A stretch of DNA of 64,000 nucleotides from Saccharopolyspora oryzae. Its GTDB lineage: Bacteria > Actinomycetota > Actinomycetes > Mycobacteriales > Pseudonocardiaceae. Below the pieces are notes generated by a model. That model made no database searches, was not told the DNA's origin, and worked only from the letters and a program-made list of their open reading frames with translations. A program made the translations under genes and the position numbers. The stretch is taken from positions 25,659 to 89,658 of the forward strand of contig NZ_JAQGLA010000022.1 in NCBI RefSeq assembly GCF_027853915.1. Direction: 5' to 3'. The first letter of the stretch is position 1; each line of letters opens with the position of its first letter. This document shows positions 57,034 through 64,000 of this stretch, piece after piece.

Positions 57034-58491
57034 CTATTCCTTCGCGGCGTCGGACGTCGCCTTGGCCAGGCGGGCGTTGCGGTGGCCGTAGGCGAAGTAG
57101 ATCACCAGGCCGAGGGCAAGCCAGGCCGCGAAGCGCAGCCAGGTGATGATGTCCAGGTTCGCCATCAGGTACAGGCAGGCCAGGGCGCTGAGGATCGGCA
57201 GCACCGGCGACAGCGGCACCCGGAACGGGCGGGCGAGCTCCGGCTTGCGGCGGCGCAGGACCGGGACCGCGAGGGAGACGATCACGAAGCCCGACAGGGC
57301 GCCGATGCTCACCATGTCGGCCAGCTCGGAGATCGGGATGAACCCGGCCATCAGCATGATCAGCACCGCGCCGCCGATGGTCATCCGGTGCGGCGTGCCC
57401 CACTTCGGGTGCACCTGGGAGAGCTTCGGCGGCAGCAGGCCGTCGCGGCTCATCGCGAAACCGATCCGGCCGATGGTGACCAGCTCGACCATCATCACCG
57501 AGGTCAGACCCGTCACCGCGCCCAGTGCGATCAGCGCGGCCACCCACGGCTGGCCGACCGACTGGAACGCCGCGGCCAGCGGGGCTCCCTCGTCGATCTG
57601 CCGGTAGTCGACCATCGCGCTGAGCACGATCGCGACCAGCACGTACAGCACGGTGCACACGATCAGGCTGCCGAGCAGGCCGACCGGCAGGTCGCGCTTG
57701 GGGCGCTTGGTCTCCTCGCCGAGGTTGGCCAGCGCCTCGAAACCGGTGTAGGCGAAGAACACGATCGCCGCCGCGGTGAACACGCCGCCGATGCCGTACA
57801 TCGACTGCTCCATGCCGAGCAGGGCCTGCACCAGCGGCTGCTCCAGCGCGCTGGCGGTCTCGGTGGCCGGCTGCGCGGGCGGGATGAACGGGTCGAGGTG
57901 GGCGCCGTTGAAGAAGAACAGCCCGGCGACGATCACCAGCACGCACACCGACACCTTGACCACGACCAGCGCGTTGGTCACCCACGACGACTCGCGGATG
58001 CCGATCACCGCGATCACCGTGAGCACCGCGATGATCAGTATCGCGCCGACGTTGACCGTGGCGTCCTCGCCGAACCACTCCGACGGCAGGCCGAGCAGGT
58101 TCGACACGTAGCCCGACCAGCTGCGCGAGACCACCGCGGCGCCCAGGGCGAACTCCAGCAGCAGGTCCCAGCCGATGATCCAGGCGAACAGCTCGCCGAG
58201 CGTGGCGTAGCCGTAGGTGTAGGCGCTGCCCGCGGTCGGAACCGCTGAGGACAGCTCGGCGTAGCACAGCGCGGCCAGGGCCGCGACGATCCCGCCGATG
58301 ACGAAGGACAGCACCACGCCGGGACCGGCGTGCTCCTTGGCCTGGATGCCGGCCAAGGTGAACACACCGGTGCCGATGATGATGCCGATGCCGAAACCGA
58401 TCAGGTCCTTGCCGGTCAGGCTGCGGACCAGTCCGCTGCGCTCACCGCGGTCGATGATGTCCTCGACGGGCATCGTTCGGAAGACGCTCAC
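57034..58491 (-). CDS. Cationic amino acid transporter (CAT-type APC permease)
   Basis: 485 aa, GTG at 58491 (an ATG six codons later, MPVEDIID, is an alternative; neither has a strong ribosome site). About 12-13 membrane segments. DLIGFGIGIIIGTGVFTLAG is helix 1 of APC permeases. FAYTGFEALANLGEETKRPKRDLPVG is the conserved CAT-family loop, and IGRIGFAMSRDGLLPPKLSQVHP follows. It imports arginine, lysine or related amino acids. It is a distant paralogue of the permease at 30491. The upstream gap (58492-58637) contains a TGATCCGGATCA palindrome (58597-58608) that may be an operator. Confidence 0.92.
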   Translation of the reverse strand: MSVFRTMPVEDIIDRGERSGLVRSLTGKDLIGFGIGIIIGTGVFTLAGIQAKEHAGPGVVLSFVIGGIVAALAALCYAELSSAVPTAGSAYTYGYATLGELFAWIIGWDLLLEFALGAAVVSRSWSGYVSNLLGLPSEWFGEDATVNVGAILIIAVLTVIAVIGIRESSWVTNALVVVKVSVCVLVIVAGLFFFNGAHLDPFIPPAQPATETASALEQPLVQALLGMEQSMYGIGGVFTAAAIVFFAYTGFEALANLGEETKRPKRDLPVGLLGSLIVCTVLYVLVAIVLSAMVDYRQIDEGAPLAAAFQSVGQPWVAALIALGAVTGLTSVMMVELVTIGRIGFAMSRDGLLPPKLSQVHPKWGTPHRMTIGGAVLIMLMAGFIPISELADMVSIGALSGFVIVSLAVPVLRRRKPELARPFRVPLSPVLPILSALACLYLMANLDIITWLRFAAWLALGLVIYFAYGHRNARLAKATSDAAKE

Positions 58492-58637
58492 GGGCGCACC
58501 GTAAGCGAGGCTCGGCGAGATGGCGCGACCGGCGTCGCTTTGTGTGATCCTTTCGGTACGAAACGTGACACTCGGTGTTCACCGGATGTCAACGAGTGAT
58601 CCGGATCAAACGGTCAAATGCGCGGTGGGCGCTCCAT

Positions 58638-60740
58638 TCAGGCGGGCACGGCGGAGGTGTCGCGCTCCCACACCCGGTGCTTGCCGAGCACGGTGACGAA
58701 CTCCTCGATGAAGCCCTCCGGCAGCGCACCGCCGCTGTGCGCGGCCATGACCACGCCGAGGTCGGCGACCACGCCGTCGGTCCCGGAGCCCTTGCGCGCT
58801 TCGGAGACCCCGGCGCGTTGCAGCAGCTCCATGCCCTCGTCGCTGGCCGCGACCGGCTTGTGGTGCTTGTAGGCCTCGGCGACGAAGTGCACCGCGTGCC
58901 CGTCCTCGGCCAACGAGCGCACGCTCTCCGCGCCGCCGGGCACGATGACGCCGTCGTAGAGCACCGACGCCATGGTGTGCACGGCCCGGTCCACGGTCAC
59001 CTCGTCGCTGTCGGTGCCGCGGACCTTGCCGTCGCGCAGTCCCAGCACCTCCGCCAGTGCGCCGCGCTCGGCCAGTCCGCGCTGGATCTGGACGACTTCC
59101 GAGGCATCCACGCCGTCTGCGACCAGCACCGCGACCTTGCGGCTGGTGATCGTGTCGGTGCGCGAATTGGCCAGGCTCAGCGCGGGGGAGCTGCGGCCGT
59201 GGTTCGGCTTGCCGCCGCTGGGCGGTGCCACGCCGACGCCCTCCGCCACCGCTGCGGCCAGCTCGTGGTCGATGTTCTCCAGGTGGTCGACGACGTTGGC
59301 GCGCACGTGCTGGTGGTCGACCTTGCCGAGCTCGAAGCGGAACGCCGCGACGATGTGCTCCTTCTCCCACGGCGCCATGCTGTTCCAGAACAGCGTCGCC
59401 TGGCTGTAGTGGTCCTTGAAGCTCTCGCTGCGCTTGCGGATCGTGTAGCCGTCCACCTTCTGCTGGTAGTGCCGGAACACGTCCTCGTCGGCCAGCGCCG
59501 GGCACCCGCCGGACAGGCTGTTCTCCGTGTAGCTCGTGCGGCCCTGGTGGATCTTCTGCTGGCCGTAGCCGTCGCGCTGGTTGTTGGTCACCTCGGCCGT
59601 CGGCCGGTTGATCGGGATCTGCGCGAAGTTCGGTCCGCCGAGCCGGATCAGCTGGGTGTCGAGGTAGGAGAAGTTGCGCGCCTGCAGCAGCGGATCGTTG
59701 GTGAAGTCGATGCCCGGCACCACGTTGGCGGTGTGGAAGGCGACCTGCTCGGTCTCGGCGAAGAAGTTGTCCGGATTGCGGTCCAGCACCATCTTGCCCA
59801 CCGGGCGCACCGGCACCACCTCTTCGGGGATGATCTTGGTCGCGTCCAGCAGGTCGAAGTCGAAGTCGAACTCCGCCGACTCCTCGACCAGCTGCACGCC
59901 CAGCTCCCACTCCGGGTACTGGCCGGCCTCGATGGACTCCCACAGGTCGCGGCGGTTGTAGTCGGGATCGGCCCCGGCGATCTTCTGGCACTCGTCCCAC
60001 ACCAGCGAATGGCTGCCCAGCACCGGCTTCCAGTGGAACTTCACGAAGGTGCCTTCGCCGGCGGCGTTGACCAGCCGGAAGGTGTGCACGCCGAAGCCCT
60101 GCATCATCCGGTAGCTGCGCGGAATCGCCCGGTCCGACATCAGCCACATCATCATGTGCAGCGTTTCCGGTTGCAGCGCCACGAAGTCCCACAACGTGTC
60201 GTGCGCCGAGGCGGCCTGCGGCATCTCGTGGTGCGGTTCGGGCTTCACCGCGTGCACGAAGTCGGGGAACTTGATGCCGTCCTGGATGAAGAACACCGGC
60301 ATGTTGTTGCCGACCAGGTCGTAGTTGCCCTGCTCGGTGTAGAACTTGGTGGCGAAACCGCGCACGTCGCGGACCGTGTCGGCCGATCCCCGGGAACCGG
60401 CGACGGTGGAGAACCGGACGAACACCGGGGTGCGCTGGTTCGGATCGGTCAGGAAGCGCGCGACGGTGTAGTCGGACAGCCAGCCGTCGTAGGGCTGGAA
60501 GTGCCCGTAGGCCCCGGCGCCGCGGGCGTGCACCACGCGCTCCGGGATGCGTTCGTGGTCGAAGTGCGTGATCTTCTCCCGGGCGTGGAAGTCCTCCAGC
60601 AGCGTGGGGCCGCGCTCACCGGCGCTCAACGCGTCGTCGGTGTGGTCGATGCGCACGCCCTGCTGGGTGGTCAACTTCGTGCCGGTGAGATCCTGCCGGA
60701 CCCCGTCGAGCTGTCGTTGCTTGTCGTCTTCGGTGCCCAT
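58638..60740 (-). CDS. katE: Large-subunit catalase (HPII/KatE type) with C-terminal DJ-1/PfpI domain
   Basis: 700 aa. I choose ATG 60740 ([10 protein letters not shown]), which has GAGGGGAG 9 nt upstream; an upstream in-frame start at 60779 lacks one. The monofunctional haem catalase core (about 30-540) has [31 protein letters not shown] with the distal His, [17 protein letters not shown], and the proximal region around [16 protein letters not shown]. The C-terminal amidotransferase-like domain (about 555-695, [20 protein letters not shown]) marks the clade-2 large catalases. It disproportionates hydrogen peroxide, often in stationary phase or spores. Confidence 0.95.
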   Translation of the reverse strand: MGTEDDKQRQLDGVRQDLTGTKLTTQQGVRIDHTDDALSAGERGPTLLEDFHAREKITHFDHERIPERVVHARGAGAYGHFQPYDGWLSDYTVARFLTDPNQRTPVFVRFSTVAGSRGSADTVRDVRGFATKFYTEQGNYDLVGNNMPVFFIQDGIKFPDFVHAVKPEPHHEMPQAASAHDTLWDFVALQPETLHMMMWLMSDRAIPRSYRMMQGFGVHTFRLVNAAGEGTFVKFHWKPVLGSHSLVWDECQKIAGADPDYNRRDLWESIEAGQYPEWELGVQLVEESAEFDFDFDLLDATKIIPEEVVPVRPVGKMVLDRNPDNFFAETEQVAFHTANVVPGIDFTNDPLLQARNFSYLDTQLIRLGGPNFAQIPINRPTAEVTNNQRDGYGQQKIHQGRTSYTENSLSGGCPALADEDVFRHYQQKVDGYTIRKRSESFKDHYSQATLFWNSMAPWEKEHIVAAFRFELGKVDHQHVRANVVDHLENIDHELAAAVAEGVGVAPPSGGKPNHGRSSPALSLANSRTDTITSRKVAVLVADGVDASEVVQIQRGLAERGALAEVLGLRDGKVRGTDSDEVTVDRAVHTMASVLYDGVIVPGGAESVRSLAEDGHAVHFVAEAYKHHKPVAASDEGMELLQRAGVSEARKGSGTDGVVADLGVVMAAHSGGALPEGFIEEFVTVLGKHRVWERDTSAVPA

Positions 60741-60813
60741 CGCGCCTGGCTCCCCTCGGTGTCGGCTGAAACCGCCCACCAGGTTTCCCGCTGGTGCCGG
60801 GGGCTATGCGCGT

Positions 60814-61311
60814 TCAGGACCCCAGCGCGGCGGGCAGCCAGTGCAGCAGTCCGGGGGCACCGGCCACGAGCAGGAAGTGCGCGGCCCGGCCGATGAGGCT
60901 GGCCGCGAGGAAGCCGATCAGCGGCAGGCCCGCCGCGCCGGAGAGCAGGCACATCAGGCTGTAGGGCGGGATGCCGGGGATCGAGGTCAGGCACAGCACG
61001 CCCAGCCCCCACCAGGGGCGGTCGACGGTGCGCTGGTGGAACTTCTCGAACCAGGCGGCCCACCGGCCGGTCCGCCGCTTGGCCTCGAGCTTCTTCAGCA
61101 TCCGCTCGCCGAGCGCGAACCCGCCCTTGCCCGCGAAGTAGAACAGCGTCTTGCCGGCGACCTGGCCGATCGCGGCGGCCAGCCCGAGCGCCCACCAGCT
61201 CACGCCATCCACATTGGACACGACGCCCAGCAGGTACAGCTCGATGTTGACGAGTGGGAAGAAACTACCCAGCGCCGCGGTGCCCGCAGTGGCCAGCAGC
61301 CACCCGATCAT
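60814..61311 (-). CDS. DedA/VTT-domain small membrane protein
   Basis: 165 aa, ATG at 61311. Membrane segments at about 3-30, 38-62, 100-125 and 130-160. It resembles short DedA-family proteins: the N-terminal SFFPLVNIELYLLG, the middle GQVAGKTLFYFAGKGG and SIPGIPPYSLMCLLSGAAGLPLIGFLAASLIGR match the SNARE-associated/VTT pattern with the conserved Pro-Pro and Gly-Arg. DedA proteins act in lipid scrambling and membrane homeostasis. It is unusually short and lies just upstream of the catalase, 73 nt away on the same strand, so co-transcription is possible. Confidence 0.82.
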   Translation of the reverse strand: MIGWLLATAGTAALGSFFPLVNIELYLLGVVSNVDGVSWWALGLAAAIGQVAGKTLFYFAGKGGFALGERMLKKLEAKRRTGRWAAWFEKFHQRTVDRPWWGLGVLCLTSIPGIPPYSLMCLLSGAAGLPLIGFLAASLIGRAAHFLLVAGAPGLLHWLPAALGS

Positions 61312-61434
61312 CGGACCACCCGCTCGCGCGGCGGAGCAAGGCGGTCGATCACGTCACGCACTCCACAACGACCAGAACAGGACGACCCACCCTACCGAGC
61401 CGCTCCCCGCAACACCCGGCCGGGGACGGGTGCG

Positions 61435-61491
61435 AATTTCGTGCGAAATCGACCAACATCCGGGCGAACCTCAATTCGTACGAAATTGACC
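61435..61491. repeat. Paired TTTCG/CGAAA palindrome element, unit 1
   Basis: ATTTCG-TG-CGAAAT (61436-61449) and AATTCGTACGAAATT (61473-61487) flank a 23-bp spacer. The first unit and spacer (CGACCAACATCCGGGCGAAC) recur in inverted orientation at 61620-61656. The layout echoes the 18-bp palindrome pairs elsewhere, though the sequence differs. Confidence 0.6.
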
Positions 61492-61530
61492 ACGCCTGGG
61501 GTGGCGCGGCTGCATTTTCGCAGGTGGTGG

Positions 61531-61576
61531 CCCGTGAGTACTTTGTGGCGCTATAGCACCCCAAAGTGCTCACGGG
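61531..61576. repeat. CGTGAG-type dispersed hairpin, copy 5
   Basis: CCCGTGAGTACTTTGTGG (61531-61548) and CCCCAAAGTGCTCACGGG (61559-61576) match at 16 of 18 pairs around loop CGCTATAGCA. The right flank GGCTTGACCAGCGG matches that of copies 3 and 4. It lies between the DedA start and the GntR stop. Confidence 0.82.
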
Positions 61577-61619
61577 GCTTGACCAGCGGGGATGTCGCAT
61601 TCGAGCGTTTCGGCGGGAT

Positions 61620-61656
61620 TCGCCCGGGTAGTGGTCGGTTTCTCGCGAAATCGACC
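61620..61656. repeat. Inverted copy of the TTTCG/CGAAA element
   Basis: Read on the minus strand, GGTCGATTTCGCGAGAAACC followed by GACCACTACCCGGGCGAAT aligns with 61435-61469 at most positions. Together the two copies bracket the hairpin at 61531. The element ends 4 bp before the GntR stop codon. Confidence 0.55.
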
Positions 61657-61659
61657 GCC

Positions 61660-62382
61660 TCACGCTTCCGGGGGAGTGGGGTCGGCGTCGGGGTCCCAGC
61701 TGAGGAGGCGGACGCGGCTGACCGTGCGGAGGTGGCGGCGCATCGCGGTGACCGCGGCGCGGGCGTCACCGGCGCGGATCGCTTCGGCGATGCGTTCGTG
61801 CTGGGTCAGGGACTTGCTCGGGCGGTCCGGCTGGCGCAGGGATTCCTGGCGGCTTTCGGCGATCTCGGGTGCGATGGTGCGCATGAAGTCTGCGAGCAGG
61901 GAGCTGTGCGCGGCGGCGGTGATCGCTGCGTGGAACCGGCGGTCGCCCTCGTTGCCGAGCTCGCCGTCGGCGATCTCGCGGCGCATGTCGGCCAGGGCTG
62001 CGTCGATCTCGGCCAGGTCGTCTTCGGTGCGGCGCTGCGCGGCCAGTTCGGCGAGCTTGGTCTCCAGCGCTTCGCGGGCGTCGAGCACGTCGGGGAGGCG
62101 GCGCTTGCGGGCCACCAGCTCGTCGACCGGTTCGACGTCCAGCGACTCGCGCCGCAGGTAGGTGCCGCCGCCGTGCCGGACCTCGACCAGCCCCTGCACC
62201 TCGAGCACCACGATGGCCTGCTTGACCGAGGCGCGGCTGACACCGAGCTGCTCGGCGAGCTTGCGCTCCGGCGGCAGGCGGTCGCCCGCGCGCAGCCCGG
62301 AAGCGGCGACGTGCTCGCGCAGCCGCTGCACGACCTGCTCGTACAGGCGAGGGCGGGCGAGCGGGCGCAGGGCGTCGGACAC
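61660..62382 (-). CDS. GntR-family (FadR subfamily) regulator, probable MatR
   Basis: 240 aa. GTG at 62382 with GGAGG 6 nt upstream; the longer frame to 62457 lacks support. The N-terminal winged HTH (about 5-75) is RLYEQVVQRLREHVAASGLRAGDRLPPERKLAEQLGVSRASVKQAIVVLEVQGLVEVRHGGGTYLR, broken here for reading as LPPERKLAEQLGVSRASVKQ plus flanks. The C-terminal FCD helical ligand domain (about 95-225) includes DGELGNEGDRRFHAAITAAA. It is divergent from matB; such regulators commonly control malonate genes. Confidence 0.9.
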   Translation of the reverse strand: MSDALRPLARPRLYEQVVQRLREHVAASGLRAGDRLPPERKLAEQLGVSRASVKQAIVVLEVQGLVEVRHGGGTYLRRESLDVEPVDELVARKRRLPDVLDAREALETKLAELAAQRRTEDDLAEIDAALADMRREIADGELGNEGDRRFHAAITAAAHSSLLADFMRTIAPEIAESRQESLRQPDRPSKSLTQHERIAEAIRAGDARAAVTAMRRHLRTVSRVRLLSWDPDADPTPPEA

Positions 62383-62435
62383 CGGGTTCCTCCAGGTAGG
62401 GGAGCGGGCGGTGGTCAGGCTAGCACCGTGGACGA

Positions 62436-62503
62436 GTGGCTGAGCCAATTTGGCCACAGAACGCTTGACGGCGCCTGGCCGGCGGGCAAAAGTGGATGAG
62501 CCA
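62436..62503. promoter_or_regulatory. Candidate GntR operators in the divergent matB promoter
   Basis: Two direct repeats, GTGGCTGAGCCA (62436-62447) and GTGGATGAGCCA (62492-62503), start 56 bp apart between the divergent GntR and matB genes. The second continues GTGGACCAAT, giving a TGG...CCA dyad typical of FadR-subfamily operators. TTGACG (62465-62470) may be the matB -35 element. Confidence 0.5.
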
Positions 62504-62537
62504 GTGGACCAATGCTCGGACGATCGTGGAGGTGACC

Positions 62538-63968
62538 GTGCTGTTCCCGAAGTTGCGGCAGCCGGACGAGAAGGAGGCGCTGCGCTTCGGCGCGCGGGCG
62601 CTGAACTACCAGGAGCTGGCCGGGGTGGCCGCCGCGATCGCCGAACGGGTCGCCGGTCGCGAGCGGGTCGCGGTGTGGGCGACCAACGAGCTCGAGACCT
62701 GCGCGGCAGTCATCGGCGGGCTCAGCGCGGGCGTCGCGGTCGTGCCGATCAACCCGAAGGTGGGGGAGCGCGAACTCGCGCACATCCTCAACGACAGCCA
62801 GCCGGAACTGCTGCTCGCCGCACCCGGGTTCCAGGCGCCGGAGGGTCTCGGCGAGATCCAGGTGCACGAGGTCGACCTGAGCGCCCGCGGCGGTGAGCTG
62901 CCGCCGGAGGCGGACGAGGGCGCCCCGGCGCTGATCGTCTACACCTCGGGCACCACCGGCCCGCCGAAGGGCGTCGTGCTGCCGCGCCGCGCGATCAGCG
63001 CCAACCTCGACGCGCTCGCCGAGGCCTGGGAGTGGACGGAGCGCGACGTGCTCGCGCACGCCCTGCCGCTGTTCCACGTGCACGGGCTGATCCTCGGCAC
63101 GCTCGGACCGGTGCGGCTGGGCGGCACCGTGCACCACCTGGGCAAGTTCTCCTCCGCCGCCATCGCCGAGGAGCTCGCCGGGCCGGCGACCATGATGTTC
63201 GGCGTGCCGACCATGTACCACCGGCTGGCCGAGGACGCCGAGCGCGACCCGGAGATCGGCAAGGCCGTCGGCAAGGCGCGGCTGCTCGTGTCGGGTTCGG
63301 CGGCGCTGCCCGCGGTCGAGCACGAGCGGATCGAGCGGCTGACCGGGCAGCGGGTCGTCGAGCGCTACGGCATGAGCGAGACAATCATGAACTGCGGCGT
63401 GCGCGCCGACGGCGACCGCCGACCCGGTTACGTGGGGCGCCCGTTCGCCGGGGTCGAGCTCAAGCTGGTCGACGAGCAGGGCGCGGAGATCGAGGCCAGC
63501 GACGACGAGACGGTCGGCGAGATCCTGATCCGCGGCTCGAACCTGTTCAGCGGCTACCTCAACCGCCCCGACGCCACCGAGGCGGCCTTCGCCGACGGCT
63601 GGTTCCGCACCGGCGACGTGGCCACCCGGGCCCCGGACGGCTACATCCGCATCGTCGGGCGCAAGGCCACCGACATCATCAAGAGCGGCGGCTACAAGAT
63701 CGGTGCGGGCGAGATCGAGAACTGCCTGCTGGAGCACCCGGCGGTCGCCGAGGTCGCGGTCACCGGTGAGCCCGACGCCGACCTGGGCGAGCGGATCGTG
63801 GCCTGGATCGTGCGCGCCCCCGGCCAGGAGGTGACCGACCAGGAGCTGGTCGACCACGTGGCCCGGCTGCTCACCCCGCACAAGCGGCCGCGCGAGGTGC
63901 GCTACCTGGACGCTTTGCCGCGCAACGAGATGGGCAAGGTGCAGAAGAAGGCCCTGCAGCATGGCTGA
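62538..63968 (+). CDS. matB: Malonyl-CoA synthetase
   Basis: 476 aa from GTG 62538, which lies 5 nt after GGAGG (62528-62532). It aligns with the start of Streptomyces MatB (LFP.L....ALRFG); an ATG at 62496 would add 14 residues. ANL enzyme: malonate + ATP + CoA gives malonyl-CoA. Motifs: VYTSGTTGPPKGVVLPRRA, LPLFHVHGLILGTLGP, GVPTMYHRLAED, ARLLVSGSAALPAVEHERIE, YGMSETIMN, the hinge GRKATDIIKSGGYKIGAGEIEN and the catalytic lysine in NEMGKVQKKAL. Its product could supply polyketide or fatty-acid synthesis. The stop overlaps the next gene, indicating an operon. Confidence 0.93.
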   Translation: MLFPKLRQPDEKEALRFGARALNYQELAGVAAAIAERVAGRERVAVWATNELETCAAVIGGLSAGVAVVPINPKVGERELAHILNDSQPELLLAAPGFQAPEGLGEIQVHEVDLSARGGELPPEADEGAPALIVYTSGTTGPPKGVVLPRRAISANLDALAEAWEWTERDVLAHALPLFHVHGLILGTLGPVRLGGTVHHLGKFSSAAIAEELAGPATMMFGVPTMYHRLAEDAERDPEIGKAVGKARLLVSGSAALPAVEHERIERLTGQRVVERYGMSETIMNCGVRADGDRRPGYVGRPFAGVELKLVDEQGAEIEASDDETVGEILIRGSNLFSGYLNRPDATEAAFADGWFRTGDVATRAPDGYIRIVGRKATDIIKSGGYKIGAGEIENCLLEHPAVAEVAVTGEPDADLGERIVAWIVRAPGQEVTDQELVDHVARLLTPHKRPREVRYLDALPRNEMGKVQKKALQHG

Positions 63969-64000
63969 GCACAGCGCGGCTCGCGCGCTGGTCGAGGCGA
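63961..64000 (+). CDS. Start of a downstream operon gene (truncated by window end)
   Basis: ATG at 63961 overlaps the matB stop by 8 bp. Thirteen codons are visible (MAEHSAARALVEA). The ARALVEA opening recalls acyl-CoA carboxylase carboxyltransferase subunits, but this is far too short for a family call. Malonate operons also carry decarboxylase or transporter genes at this place. Confidence 0.5.
   Translation, partial: MAEHSAARALVEA

Overview
The window is GC-rich DNA with dense genes, frequent GTG starts and GGAGG-type ribosome sites. It encodes a two-domain geosmin synthase, a WS/DGAT acyltransferase, a MatB-type malonyl-CoA synthetase and a fused glycine/sarcosine-dimethylglycine methyltransferase. 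Together these suggest a filamentous, probably salt-tolerant actinomycete, most likely of the Pseudonocardiaceae (Saccharopolyspora-like). The placement is an inference from gene content. I see no rRNA, tRNA, insertion sequence, prophage or CRISPR array.

Left part (1-13.7 kb). The 5' end of a secreted GH2 glycoside hydrolase diverges from an acyl-CoA synthetase. After a palindrome-rich leader of about 650 bp comes a six-gene cluster that makes glycine betaine from glycine and recycles the methyl donor. It encodes a GSMT-SDMT fusion, MetK, adenosine kinase, MetH, AhcY and MetF. The set covers SAM supply, removal of S-adenosylhomocysteine and adenosine, and remethylation of homocysteine.

13.7-30.2 kb. 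Lipid and ester enzymes come first: a WS/DGAT, two tandem type-B carboxylesterases and a secreted PI-PLC-like enzyme, followed by a GlcD-like flavoprotein. A mostly leftward amino-acid/keto-acid catabolic block follows: alpha-beta fused 2-oxoacid dehydrogenase E1, LysR regulator, Glu/Leu/Phe/Val dehydrogenase, FAD amino-acid oxidase-like protein and aldehyde dehydrogenase. It diverges from an ornithine cyclodeaminase-family gene.

30.2-49 kb. This part holds an APC permease/ion-transporter-like/serine hydrolase operon and an RpiR regulator divergent from an MFS-GAF-amidohydrolase operon. Geosmin synthase, a YtcJ-like amidohydrolase, a possible YezG-like protein, a second Glu/Leu/Phe/Val dehydrogenase, a cold-shock protein with a structured leader, an epimerase-like protein and a second GlcD-like protein follow.

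49-64 kb. A leftward operon matches carnitine-to-betaine catabolism: BKACE-type dehydrocarnitine cleavage enzyme, L-carnitine dehydrogenase-like protein and thioesterase. An unusual XRE-TetR fusion regulator precedes it and is divergent from a DHA2-type MFS exporter. The window therefore holds two independent routes to glycine betaine about 40 kb apart. A Tat-lipoprotein beta-carbonic anhydrase, a SnoaL-like protein, a cationic amino-acid permease, a large catalase, a DedA-like protein and a GntR/MatB pair complete the region. A further gene starts at the right edge.

Between genes lie several families of dispersed palindromes that no gene explains. One is a pair of 18-bp palindromes always 41 bp apart (three copies). 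Another is a 46-bp inverted repeat related to it (two copies). A third is a CGTGAG-headed long hairpin (five copies). A fourth, smaller set lies near 61.5 kb.
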